From contig NC_045140.1 of the NCBI RefSeq assembly GCF_008831285.2, positions 4,319,528 to 4,383,527 on the forward strand: a stretch of 64,000 bases of DNA. The letters run 5' to 3'. This DNA comes from Nymphaea colorata. Its lineage: Eukaryota; Streptophyta; Magnoliopsida; Nymphaeales; Nymphaeaceae. A program made the translations under genes and the position numbers. The notes under the pieces are model-generated. The model ran no database searches. It saw only the letters and a program-made list of their open reading frames with translations, and was not told the DNA's origin. This document shows positions 39,633 through 52,800 of the stretch, in pieces; the first letter of the stretch is position 1; each line of letters begins with the position of its first letter.

Positions 39633-41028
39633 TTACACAAACAATAAAGCCACTGATAGCCATGTTTTTTTAAGAAAACTTAGATTCTCTGGTTCTTCAT
39701 GATCATAATGATGAAGAAGCCTACTTTCCTTTTCTTCTTTTTAAATTGCTGGTGAAAATTGAAATGATTGGCATCATTGAAATACTATTGAGGCATCAAT
39801 ATTCATATGATGATTGATGCTAGTTGCCACCTGCATAGGTCTTTTTTATATGTGATCTTGCTATATATTTTAAGAGAGCCTACTAGACATAGCATAATAA
39901 TATATGAAGTGACTTTAGAAAAAATAAAATGCCGTATCAGAATAAAGGCCTACTCTTTTTTGTTGTTTCTTGTTGCAGATATGCTCATGATAGATAATTT
40001 GACTTGCTCATTGCTCAAACATAATGTTGTTCAACAATTTATAGAAACTGCCGAGTTCAACCAATTTTTGAATTTCGTGCAGATAAGTGTTCCAACATTT
40101 TAAAAACTGTGATGTCGCCCACCTCCATAACTACACATCTATCTTGACAAAAAAATTTATCTATTATAGTAATCCAAAGATGGGGCTACCTACTCCTTTT
40201 CTTCTTATTTGATTTCCTCTTTTGCATTTATATTTCTGTTGGGATCAGTATGGGACTTCGAAAGGTGAATATTTTTCTGCTGAGAGAAACGTTCAATCTC
40301 TTGCGAATCTGTCAAGGAAAGTTGGTCCAATTAAGACATTCTTTCTCAAGATACCAAAATTTACTTTTGACATAAATATACTTTGGTCATCATATGGGCA
40401 ACGACTTATCACCAATAAAGATTTATGACTACATTTAACAATCTTTCAGTTTAACTTATTGTGGTTAGAATATTAATTTCGGCGCTGGTTAGGTGGCGAT
40501 TGCTGAAACTTATTAAGGCATATGCGCTCATCTGCCAAAACTCCTTCTAAATGCATATTGCATTATCGTCATTGGTTGGTCTCATTAACTATTTTTTAAG
40601 GCCACCCACCAAGAGTGCCTCAATAAATGTTGGTGACAACAAGGGCTAAGCTGGGTTTGGGCCTGGCCAGGTCTGTCCAAATCCGGAATGGGGTTGATGG
40701 TAGCCAAGCTCAAGTCGGTCTTATCAAGACTGCCCAGACCTAACTCCATCATGGTAACCAGTTTGCCCAACCTGGACTGAACCGACCCGACCAAAATCGA
40801 GCAATACGCAGGCTTGTGACACCCGCTGCTTGTCATAAAAATGGATGGAACGTGCTTTGGTAGATTACATGATGAAAATTTTCCAAGCAAACACTCCGAA
40901 TTTCTCAGTGGTATAACAAAAAAACTCTTATTATGATAAAGCTATAAAAGAATATTAAAAAAAATACGTTTTACCAGAGTTCTGTGGTGGGTATAAGTTT
41001 GATGATGAATGAAGAGTGTGTGTGTGTG

Positions 41029-41091
<63 letters not shown>

Positions 41092-42141
41092 GTATCTATC
41101 TTTTTCAGCGTTGTACCGTTATTTATTAACAATAATAAGTGATAGTTATGTTATTAAAAGATCCATACAAATAGTGTTAATTATGTTGATGATAATGCTA
41201 GTAGCTTTACATGAAGTCATGTGCAGGCACTGGTTGGAGTGGTTGGAAAGCTTGGCTTGCAAGGATGTGCTTGTGAGATTTGCCACAATCATTAGGTGTT
41301 TGCTATTTTTTCTTCCTTTTTCGGCATTAATGGATTAATCAAAATTTAGTTTTTATATTTTTTATTAGTCCATGAGCGATGAACTTATGATTGTTGTGAT
41401 GATGTTATTTCTCTTTGCAGCTTTATTGGCATGCCATCCTGGCCAGAGAACGTGCAAATATGCTTCTACTTTCTTACTTTTCCTTCTGTTATTTATATTT
41501 CTTGCGGCACGTAGGGCCATTCTGCACTTTTCTTAATTTCTATATGTATATCGAATTTTCATCTGTTGCTTTCCTAAATATGCTTTTTATATGTTTCCTT
41601 TAGTATTTTAATCTACTCTTCATAATTGTAACAATATAAATAGATTTACAATATATGGCAAAGTAAGAATGAAAAAAAAATCTGGAAAATTAGATTTCTA
41701 GATTTTGAATTTCGCAAGACAAAAATTAAGCTAGGACTGTTAACTTTTTAAACCATGTGAAACCTAATCTATAAAGTTTCACATTTTGCATCTATGGATT
41801 TTATATAAAACGGTGCTTACAAAGCGTGAAAGCCAAGAAGCACTAGGAGGCATGATTGATCGTTTATTTGTATATATATGTCATGCGTTGTTCTTGTTAT
41901 ATGTAAAACTAAGGCTTCTTCGCACCTCAGTTATCTTTCTTTAATATTTCCTTGATGTAAAGGGAGTTCATGTACAACAGAAGGGAAGAAAAATAGTCGG
42001 TCATCCTACAGCAGTTACTCCAGTCAGAAGGGAACACGCCATTACTCCTTTTTGATTGGGAGACAAACTTGTAGAGAATAGGAGAGCGAGGAGATGCACC
42101 GTTATTCAGAGGGTGTTTAGACGTGAGGTTAGCCTTGTACA
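39633..42141. other. Intergenic, AT-rich
   Basis: Nothing gene-like. A G+C-richer segment at 40640-40790 (GGGCTAAGCTGGGTTTGGGC) resembles the repeat at 23.3 kb. A compound microsatellite lies at 41016-41088. Confidence 0.5.
41016..41088 (+). repeat. Compound microsatellite (GT)n(CT)n(TA)n
   Basis: Three dinucleotide tracts in direct succession: GT, then CT, then TA. Same CT-to-TA order as the tracts at 10.8 and 63.5 kb. Confidence 0.97.
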
Positions 42142-42355
42142 AATAAAGGGAATACACAACTATCCCATCTCTGTGTTGAACTCCTTTCTTCTCCAAAATG
42201 CTGAGAATCAAAAGCCATCTTGTGTTTCCTCAAGGGCAGAGACCAGACAATAAAGGGAATACACAACTATCCCATCTCTGTGTTGAACTCCTTTCTTCTC
42301 CAAAATGCTGAGAATCAAAAGCCATCTTGTGTTTCCTCAAGGGCAGAGACCAGAC
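42142..42355 (+). repeat. 107-base tandem duplication
   Basis: Two adjacent units, identical as far as I could compare by eye, begin AATAAAGGGAATACACAACT and end GGGCAGAGACCAGAC. Perfect or near-perfect identity implies a recent event. Confidence 0.95.
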
Positions 42356-42879
42356 AATGGCTCCGTTCGTCTGGCAGCAGTCTGTTATATGCAACCAAGC
42401 TTGAAAGAGCATAAGCAATCTTGTATTTTCATCTATTGCATCTCTTTGCGGCAAACACTGAAATGGTGCACATTTTTTCAGTGTTATGGAGGCGCCCTCA
42501 CCATTGGCCAATGTTTCTCCATGTGCGATCAGGATTGAGGTGCTTGTTCGTTTGGCCATGAAGACGAAAAGACGATTCAAGAAGCAGAAGTTTGCAAGAT
42601 CACGTAGTTGCCCACCGAAGAATGGTGACTACAATAGGCATAGCTCCTGCCATGACGGTGATGACATCTGCCAAAATAGCACAGCCGACTAAGATCAGAA
42701 AAGCCCCTATTACCAGGTATAGCCCATGGTTTGGTAGCAGGAGAATTTCTGAGCATGATTAGACAGTGAACCATGTTTGAGACATAAAGGGTAAGGCTTA
42801 GCAGATATAACAAGGTGCCAGTGTCCAGGCAGAGAAAAACAAACATGTCTATGGCCAAGGGAGTTCCAGTTCCACCTGT

Positions 42880-42921
<42 letters not shown>

Positions 42922-43758
42922 AGTCGGATACACGTACCCACATGACTTGGAACCAATAAAACTTACTGCAAGAGAACCCCCTCTATCTGTGCCAAGCATG
43001 GCTTGCCTCCCAGATAAAAATGACGCATTTTCGTGATTTTCAAGGAAATTTTCCATTAAGGATCATCCATAGCATAATCGAAAAATGAATCACTTTCTCG
43101 CTTGCCTCATACAGTCTATATATTTTACCAGCTCCCATGCAGGGGCCCTTGAGTCAAATCATATTATACTAGAACTTATAGAAGCTTAATTATAAGTTTT
43201 GTCTTTTTCTCTAACATTCTAATCAGAGTTAAAGAGCAAATGCAAAGGCCTATATTTGACAGTTATAGGTAAAACGTACAATTATCAAGAAAACCACCAT
43301 GCCCTTTTGTAATTCTTAGTGAAAGAGAGGACGTTGAACGGAAATTTTCCCTTCTTCAAATTGCAAACTTTGTTGTTTGTCTCGTATCAAATTGGTATAT
43401 TCAAACTAAAAATTTATTACATAAACTATATAGATCACATATACATATTCCACCATCCCAATTGGATAGTTTTTGAGTTGGTGCACAGCGCAGAGAGACA
43501 TGCATACACATGTATCAGAAATGCATGCACATGTACCTCTCACGTGAGAGCGCTAGCACGCACGCACCACACAGACACTGTCGACTTCATTGTCTCAAGA
43601 CTGAACAAATATATACAGTAATTCTAAAATATAACCGCTACAATTTTTGTATAGACAACCCCAAATATCAAAAATCAAATGGGATTCAGGCACCGGAGCA
43701 ATATTTAACAAAAATGAAACAACATGAAAAAAAAAAAAGAATATCAAGACTCGAAAGT
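42356..43758. other. Fimbrin 3' flank; (GA)n tract; possible membrane-protein scraps
   Basis: Contains a (GA)n run at 42882-42917. On the minus strand two hydrophobic stretches in different frames adjoin: IDMFVFLCLDTGTLLYLLSL (frame open 42577-43056) and LYLVIGAFLILVGCAILADV (about 42610-42720). A plausible acceptor (CT tract, TTTACAG) sits at about 42877-42885 and a GTAAGT donor near 42968, but joining them does not keep the frame. I do not recognise a family. It may be a degraded membrane-protein gene or chance. Confidence 0.25.
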
Positions 43759-46700
43759 TTATATCTGGTTTTCTTGCATTTCACTGGATTCCCTGTTAAT
43801 ATTGTCTTCTAGCGAAGTCTCAGATGCACTGTCATCAATGGTCAAAGTTGAAAGGCTTTCGACTGAGCTACCGTTTTCACTATCAGAAATCATTGAAGAT
43901 GTTTCTTCTGATGGCTGCTTCAAGCTCCAATACATGATACTAGCTGTTAAGGTAAGCAACATTTTCTGGTTCACCTGTCAAGCACCCCCACCCACAGGAG
44001 GAAAAAAAAAAGGATATTTAGCATATATTTAGCATGCCAATGGAATCTGTTCAAGACATCGATAAACAACAGAGAGAAAATGTAATAGACTGGCAAACTA
44101 GTAACCTCTGTAATGTCTTCAGGCAACAAGAAAATGGAGCACCCCATTTTTCTTGCAACACTAATGATGTAGGTTGCGTTCAGCTTCTTCTCTGCATCTG
44201 CACAGTTGACAAATTCATTATCACCCTACAAGATGTCACTCCAGAGTTGCCTAAACAGTATAAAACCTGGTAAACTACAGGTCAATGATTCAATTTTCAT
44301 ATACTATTCATGGGCATCAAGTTCTACTATCTTCATTGCAAATGATAATTAGTAGATGGACCGAGGATATCTTAGCATTTGATCCTTAACCCTGGTTAAC
44401 AAGTCCCTTATTCCTTATTGGTCAGTACCTCCATTGACGCCCATTCAGTGGTTTAGCATACTAGACTGTATAGGAAGAATTAAACAAAAAGATCAAATTT
44501 GGAACCAAGCTGATGAAATCATTATCTGATCTTTATGTGAACCTCATCATTTTTTCCTCAAGGAACGACTTGTTTCAGTTTCATGGAGCACAAGAGGATC
44601 CAACAAAATGAAGACATGGCATGATTCTTTCAGAAGATCATATCATGCTGTCAAATTCCCAAGGCGGTTAAGTGTGCAGTGTTTTGCTCATCATCTTTTA
44701 AGAAAGTCAAGAAAAAATGTGGACTCCAGTTGTCAAGTGTGGCGTTTTTTTCTTCACTTACTTTCCAGCTCGCTTCAGCTGAATTGAGAAGGGAGTTTCC
44801 TGTGTTTCCAGGTGATCTTTTCCATGGAAAAGCAAGTAAAACAGATGGCTCCAAGGGATTTATGAGAAAGATTACCTTTAGTCCCAATTATACCACATAA
44901 GTAGCAGACATGGTCAAAATATAGTATTGAAAGTGTTCATCCATTAAAGAAACTACAAAACACGACAGTTTCTCTTAACTGAGCATGGACAATTCCTATA
45001 ACAAAATTAACATATGGAAAGTTGGAAAGGCATACATTTTTGCCAGTGATGAAGTCTATGATAATAAAAAGATAATTTACCGTTTTCTCCTTTGGTAACA
45101 AGTTTCCAGTCAACCACTCTTGGCTCCACTGAGCTAAGAAGCTCAAGGAAGAATATTCCATTTGCAAGACTCTTGTCCTGTAAATTTGTCAAACAGCGGG
45201 CATATGATTAGTTTAACCCCCAAAAATAAATACAGAATGGATGGAAGAAGTACTCCAACATCAGAGAGCCTGCAGTTTGGATGAAAGCTTATGATACCTT
45301 GAAACTCTCCATCTTAGAAGTTCTCCCTGAGCTCTTAACTTTGGAATTAGCCCATCTCAGAATATCTAAATCTGTTACCTCCTTCCCATTGGAATGATGT
45401 TGCAGATTCTTTAGAAGCTGGAGAATGTTGTAGCGCATCAATTGCCACAAGAAAGCTGAACAAAATAAACAAAAGCAAAAAGTGAACAATGTTGGCAACA
45501 ATTCATATCATACTTTACAGTGATCATTACATAGTAGTGCTCTTTATGACTTAAGCAAAGCCTTAAGCTGCATGATCATATCTCCACTGAGTTTATATGA
45601 GCTAAAAATTCTCAAATGTTTAATGAAGAGCAACAATTATACTTAACATTTAGATGTTTAATATTCCAGAAAACTAAGAGTTGCGCCAAAAGAAGACACA
45701 GCATGAGGCATAAGACACTGGGAAAAAATTCAGTTACTTATGATGAGGAGCAGGACTGAGGTGGTTCAAGGTGTAGCTCATTTTAGAGTCTGTTGAAAAC
45801 TCAAAAATGTAAAAGAACTAAAAAATTTCTCAGGGGAAAGCCTGAGAATTTTTGCATGTAATACTTCTTGCTTGCAATGGGGTACCAGTCTCATATTTTT
45901 CAAATTTTAGGTATAAAAAGAGTTTCATTTAGAGTGGTTTTGCTATTTAAAATGGTTGTGTCAAATAGTTAAGATTCCATAAAGCTTTTAACGAAAAAAG
46001 AAATCAATATAGTTCACAAGTCACAAACCATAATTCACCAAAAAATGCAAAACCAAAATATTTCAGGGTAGAAAATTGTTCAGCTTAATTGGTCCATATT
46101 CGATGTATGCCATGATATGAGTAGTTAAAATGATTAGCTAATAGGCTGACGCCCAGAAACTAGACCCCCTAGAAAGTCCACCCAGTACCCAAATGGAATT
46201 GCTCAGTCTAATTGCCATAAAAAACCCTAAGTTAAAAACTAATATTAAATTAACGAATTTCAAAAAACCTACATTAGCAATGGATAAACCCCATAGATTT
46301 AAAAAGTCTGTAACAAAACACAAGAAAAAAAGAAAGAAAAGGGACACTCAGGTAGGCAATAAAACCATTAGAAGATCACATTTCAACTTGATTGGAAGCT
46401 TTATTGCATTAAAGAAATGAAATTTTACCGTGTCCAGGAAAAGGAAGAAAAGTTCAGATTTGGGTCTTCTTATGATTCCAAAAGCATCAACGTTAGTTTT
46501 TTTCTTTTTACTTCATGAATTGAGCCTTTAAAAGGAAGAGGGGAGTGTGACGTGATGAACAAGCTTCACATTCTGAAGGAGGAAGAAACCTTGAAGTGTC
46601 TTAACACACACAGGGCAATTACCCCTGTAACAACTAAATGTAAAAGGTATAGACAAATATTTACCAAGAATAAGTTTCTTGTTTCCTTGTACAATGTCAT

Positions 46701-49700
46701 TGCCAGCTATATTAACGAGGGAAAACTTCAGTTGTTTACCAATCCTCACAACCTGGTTACAGTTCTCTACTTTTCTGAATGGCATTTTAATTGGAGGTCT
46801 TGTTGCATGCTTCCAATTAACAATTCCTGGTGATATCTTGTCAAGAACCTCTAGCAGGATCCATCTGTGGACACACACATATTCAGTGGTTTAAGCACAA
46901 AAATGCAAGAAGTCAGTGGTCTAAGAATATGGAATAATGAATTCCTCACCCATTTCTAAGATCTTCAAATACGTTGTCAATATATGTTGAATTTCCAAGA
47001 CTGTTGATCCATAACCTGAAAGACATCTCCTCTCTAGAAACTAGCACGTCCTCTGAAACAGCTTCACTAATAACAGGGGCTTGATTGGCTTGTGATGAAA
47101 ACCCATTCCTACAGCAATTAAAAATAACAATAAGTAAATCAGAGAAAAAAGATTTCAACAGAAAAGCCAGCAGTAGCAATATGCCACACACACACATATA
47201 TATAATATTGGTAGCCTTCAAGTTAACAAGCAACTCCCGCACACTCACTCGCGGTGAAAGCCCAGCCTTCCCTTAGAAACAGTGAGATTTCATCTATATT
47301 AGGGTTTTAATCCCTGCTCAGCTTTATACATGTAATAAGTGGGGTGGGTTAGACTCTCTAATTACCTCCAAGACCTGTGTACTAGGTCCATTTACCTGAC
47401 CCACTAACCAAACTCCCTAAGAATTAGTAACCTCAAACTGACTCAACCAAAGCAAACGACTCAGCTCATAAACAGATGCCTAACAAGTATTCCCCCCCTT
47501 ACAGTAACACCTTGTCCTCAAGGTGTGAAATCAGGGAAATGGTGCTGAATATCTTCTGCAAGCTCCCAGGTAGCTGGTAAGTTCTCATAACTGGTCCATT
47601 CAATGAGACATTCAGTAACTATGCTATTATCCTTTGTTACCTTGCATGTGCCCAACCTGCTATAAGGGAAATAAGGCTGGGGTGTCTTGCAAAACTGGTG
47701 CCAAACTTATCCCTTCAGCTGTAGGTATTTGGTAGCATGCTTTGACCTTGGACACATGAAAAACAGGGTGGATCTAGCTGCCTGCCGGCAGCTGTAGTTC
47801 ATAAGCCAAAGTCCTCACTTTCCTTATAATAAGGTAAGGGCCTACAAAACGAGACTCCAGCTTGACATTGCCTCATATTGTCTTGGTTCTCAATCCATGT
47901 GGTGGCCTTCTAAGGTACACCCATTGTCCCTCCCGGAATTGCTGGTCTCGGTGATGCCTGTAGTATTGAAGAACCATACGATTGCGGGCAGCAGCCAAAT
48001 GCTGCTTAAGGTCCTTCAAGATGACATCCCTGCACCTTAGTTGTGCGTCAACTTCCTCCTCTTTAGCTGCCCCTGGTTGATACCTTCTTAGATCAGGAGG
48101 GGTTTGCCATAAACAACTTCAAATGGGGTGGTCCATGTAGAAGAATGCCACCCTGTGTTATAGGCATACTCTGCCCATGACAGGTAATCAGCCCACAGTC
48201 TTGGTCGCTGCCCTGCAAAGCAACACAGGTATGTTTCCAAACTTTTATTGACAATTTTTGTTTGGTCATCGGATCACGGGTGGTAGGCAGTACTCATCTA
48301 CAGCTTGCTGCCCTACAGTTGGAAATATTCTTTCCAGAAACTGCTTAAAAAAGAGAGAAGCTCGGCCACTTGCTATAGAACAGGGAACTCCATGTAGCTT
48401 CCCTACCTGCTATTGAAATGCCTTCGCTACTGATTTAGCAGAAAATGGATGGGCTAATGCAATAAAGTGAGCATATTTTGTCCACCACCATGTAAACCAC
48501 TAATTTTCCTATAGATACAGGGAGCCCTTCTATGAAATCAATGGAAATATCTTCCCATATTAGCTCTGGTATGGGCAGGGGTTGTAACAGTCCCGCTCGC
48601 TTCCTAGTTTCATATTTATTTTGTTGGCAGGTATGGCAGTTGATAGCCTTTTTCATCCCTGACCAATAGAATGTGCCCTTGATACGTCTATAAGTTTTCT
48701 CTACCCCTTCATGCCCTGCTGCCTTCGAATCATGATAATGCTCCAATAAATACTTGGGAATTTCTGATTCTGGCAGAATGTGAACTTTGCCTTGAATTTT
48801 GTCAGCTCAACATTGTAGTCTAGGTATGCTGACGGTTCAAACTAAGCTTTTATGGCGTCGACCAGTCATGCGCACACATCCTTCCTTGCTGAGTGACGAA
48901 CCACCTATACCACATGATGGTGGCTCCTTCAAAGGGAACCGCAGCGTGGCTGACCCTCTGATCCCCCCTAGATATTGTGGCAGTCAAAGAATTGTTTTGC
49001 CTTGAAGATCCAGCTTAAGGGATCTTCACCAAACAAATGGGGGAAGTCCATCTTGGGCTGCTTCCATGGCGATGGATCCAGTCCTCTAACCCCAACAGCC
49101 AGTGACGCTGCCAGCATGGCTCCTGTCATTGGTGGCGAAGTGGATGCAGAAGCGGGGTTGAAGATCGGGAAGAAGACAGGGGGGGGGGGGGGGGGGGAGA
49201 ATTTACATTCGAAGGTCACAACTCAACGTCAGCGGTCTCCGTAAGATCGGTGCTGGTCGAACCTGTTCTCCTACCTGGCCGCAGCATCTCACGCATCAAG
49301 TACATCAGCGACAAGTGCTCTGCCATGAACGCCTGCATCCATGTTTCAGCTTCCAGGTTCTGGTGCTCAACCGCGTGCAAACGATGGTTCATCATTTCCA
49401 TCTTTTTCTCCAAGCATTCTTGATGGGCTTCAATGGCAGCCATGACATCCTTCGAGGTGGCTTTACTGGATGCTGCCATGGTTCCAGCTCTGATACCAAA
49501 TGTTAGCCTTCATGCTAACCAGCAACTCACGCACACTAACTCTCGGTCCAGAAAGCCCAGCCTTCACTTAGCAACAGGAAGATTTCATCTATATTAGGGT
49601 TTTAATCCCTGCTTAGCTTTATACATGTAAATTAATGTAATAAATGGGGTGGGTTAGACTATCTAATTACCTCCCTGACCCGTGCACTGGATCCATTTAC

Positions 49701-49786
49701 CTGACCCACTAACCAAACTCCCTAAGACTTAATAACCTCAAACTGACTCAACTAAAGGAAACAACTCAGCTCAGAAACAGATGCTT

Positions 49787-49833
<47 letters not shown>

Positions 49834-52800
49834 CTACAAGATGTTTTCTTTTTATACAATCTACAGGGCAGCCTGAACTCATTTATGGACAAGCTTAAGA
49901 TACTTTATTTCTTCTCCTTTTGTAGCCTTACTTAAAGGTTGGGCAATGGGCCGGGTACCCGATGGAGGGATTTCATCAAAGACTTCATTTCCTTGCTTGA
50001 GAATAGAGTCAAGAAGCTGGGGGATGGAGATCAGGCAAATCAGATAAAGAGAATTTGAGGCAATGGAAGGTTAGCTATGTCATCTTCCTCGCCGTTTTCA
50101 TGATTGTCATGGTGTGCTCCACTCTCGCTACGTCTCCGCATACTTAATTCGCCATTGCTGGCACTACAACAAAAAGGTGAGAAGAAACCCGTCGGGGGAA
50201 AGGCCAGGGAACCCTCGACGGCGAATACCATCGGGAAAGAACAGCCATAGCGATGATCGAAGGTCCACGGAGGAGGAGGACGTACGACCTCGAGGCAGAC
50301 GTCAAAATGACTTGGCTAGCTCTTGGATGAGATAAAGGTAGGAAATGGGTGTTCTTATATATATATATAGGCAAGCTCATATATGAAATTTGATGTTAAA
50401 ATCTAACAAAACTAGCACCATGTCACCAACTCAAATTGGCATAACTACTGCCAAAATTTGTCATACACTCATACGTGTACCAGAAAGCTGTCAGCAGCTT
50501 GCACTTTGGCCTTTGGCAGAAACCTTTCCTACCAACAGAGATTCACTTAAGACTTATGTTATCATCACACCAAATATCATAATATTAGACTGGACTTCGA
50601 TGTACCTATATCCCTGCCCTAAGTAACATGGACTATTCAAAACAATCGATGCACCCAAGTTGACATAACTTGAATCAGGTGCAGATGCAGCAATATGCAA
50701 TTTGTGTTCCTTTTTCATTGAATCACTGATAGAAACATGCTTTTAATTGTCAAAAGTAAATTTTGTTGTCGTTCATGGACAGTTTGTATATATATGTATA
50801 TATGTGTGTGTGTGTGTGTGTGTTTGTGCTTCTTTGGAAAATGCCAAACTGGGACCAGCAGCAGCACTGCCACTCGCACTCTGGACCTGTGTGACATAGC
50901 ACCGGATTAACAGGAATCAACCTTTGAATTGCCTTTTCAAAATCGTTACCATCAACCTTTGGATTATTAGATTTATGTGCATAGATGATTTTCTTGAGGA
51001 ATAAAAGACCACAACTGTTAATTTTTTCTGATCTCCTGATGCAAAAGATCACCTATAAGCTTGGCATTACTGTTGATTCCAAAAGAACAACCATTATTCA
51101 CTATATCTGCATGGTCAGAGTTGGACATCATGCCCAGGAAATATGAATTTGAACTGGCAGAAAGAAGCCACAAATACAATAAATCTGGTTCTTATACTTA
51201 CATGCACCCACACAAGCACCAATAGACACAAACAGATGTGCAACTATAAGGACAGACCTCACACTCCAAACTCTGCTCGAGGTAATGCAATTGGATTACC
51301 AGTAACCTTCGCATGCTTAAAAAGTGTAAATTTTAGCCAATTAAGCTATATAAATGTTTAAACTTTGACTAATTTTGTTATACTACTTTCATTTGTAAAA
51401 TAACTTAAATAGAACAAAACAATGATGGACAAAATAAAAGTGAAAACTTGAATGACCAATTAATCATGTTACAATGTCACCTTTTTGCCAAGGAATTATT
51501 CTTACCTGTGCTGGAAAATATGGGCAACAAAAGCAAGATTCAGGTTAGGCGAGCCATCGACGATATCTTTGGGGGTCAAATATGTCTTACAGCCCATTCT
51601 GTCTGCATATTCAAGAATTAGCTTTGCCCTTTCCATGAGATCCTTCACATCAAGAATTGACTTTTTATTGTGTTCAGGTGCCAATGCATTCAATAGGACA
51701 GCATAAGCTTCCCCATCCTGAAGAAACAGGACTGATTTCTTAATGATCTAAACCAGGATTATCTTGTTCTAATAAAATAAAGTAATAAACACTAAGTAGA
51801 AATGAGTCAATGACAACAATAAAGTCATGTCTGAGTTTAAAAAACAAGGACGCGCACACACAAAAGTTAAATTTGAAAAACATAAATCACATAAGCAACA
51901 TAAACATGACATGGGAAGAGGAAAAATTAAAAGTCTGTGTTACTAATTTATATATCTTTTGACATATGAAAAAAAAGAAAAGAAAACTGGAATTGAGAAT
52001 TCATCCGGAACTTTCTTGATTCTCATTTAAAATATTCATGCTCCATAAATGAAGATATCCTACAGAACAAAATAAAAGAAAAGAAAGGACATTTCAAAAC
52101 TGACATCTTCTTACCCACCTTTACATCTGAAGAAAAGTTGGTTATTGTTTTCTTATATCCTGCTTTCTTCAAATGAAAATTCATCCATCTCAATAGGATC
52201 TTTTCAGGTGGTTGATTCATTAGCTCTTCCAAGTCCTGCTTAAGGTATTCATGTAAATCATGCATTAAGTACAAACAACAATGAGTTGTGTTCCAGAAAG
52301 AAAAAGGCAAAGAGAAGAAACTGAGGAAATGGACTGTCACCTTACTGTCATCCACTAACTGCACCAATTGAGGTGTCTTCTTCAAGTTGAGGTCTGCCAA
52401 CAGTTGTATCTGACATTGACAAAGTAGGAACCAAATTTACAGTTATTCAACTAAAACATAATCTCCATTCTCTAGAATTGAGAAAAAAGGAACTCCCTCA
52501 AATATGCAAAATTGGTAGTTCCATCACTGCTACCCTAAGTCTTAGACTTGGGATGACAAGTCATCAGTCATCACCTTTAAAGTGTCAATCAAATCTGTTC
52601 TCTCAAACTCCAGGTTATTTAAATGCAACCCCATAAGAATTTTTCTAGAAAGAATTAACCCAAAAAAAAGAAGTACCTTGATAATTTGAGATATCAGACC
52701 AAGCACCAGATGCCGCTGTAAATGGAAGACAAATTTATACCATATAAGTCATGAAATAATGGCGAAGCAATTACGTGCAAAGAAGAATCACCAAAAAAAG

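Larger units (their letters stand above)
47209..49790 (-). mobile_element. Internally deleted Ty3/gypsy LTR retrotransposon
   Basis: Both LTRs, primer site, polypurine tract and coding remnants are present on the minus strand. Gag start: frame 49479-49216 ([20 protein letters not shown]), continuing after a frame change in 49219-48968 with [18 protein letters not shown], a Ty3/gypsy gag motif. The sequence then jumps to the integrase zinc-finger and core start (48746-48435: [38 protein letters not shown] with the first catalytic Asp) and a chromodomain-like end (LPATWE, then EDKVLL) near 47520-47600. Most of gag, the protease, reverse transcriptase and RNase H are missing, and stops interrupt the rest, so it is non-autonomous. 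A clear target duplication could not be assigned because the flanks are TA-rich (AATAT or ATAT is possible). Confidence 0.93.
47109..51505 (-). other. Fimbrin intron 8, enlarged by a retrotransposon
   Basis: The donor follows CAGCACAG and the acceptor precedes GAATGGG, joining a split Arg codon. Of 4397 bases, 2582 are the LTR element. The rest includes a TA microsatellite directly beside the right LTR (49791-49830), a GT/TA tract near 50785-50825 and unremarkable AT-rich sequence. The left LTR ends exactly 100 bases from exon 9, leaving the branch-point zone intact. Confidence 0.9.

Noticed and set aside
46138-46420. Hydrophobic and Lys-rich frames within fimbrin intron 10
   Set aside because: Intronic AT-rich sequence; the fimbrin exon chain closes perfectly without them.
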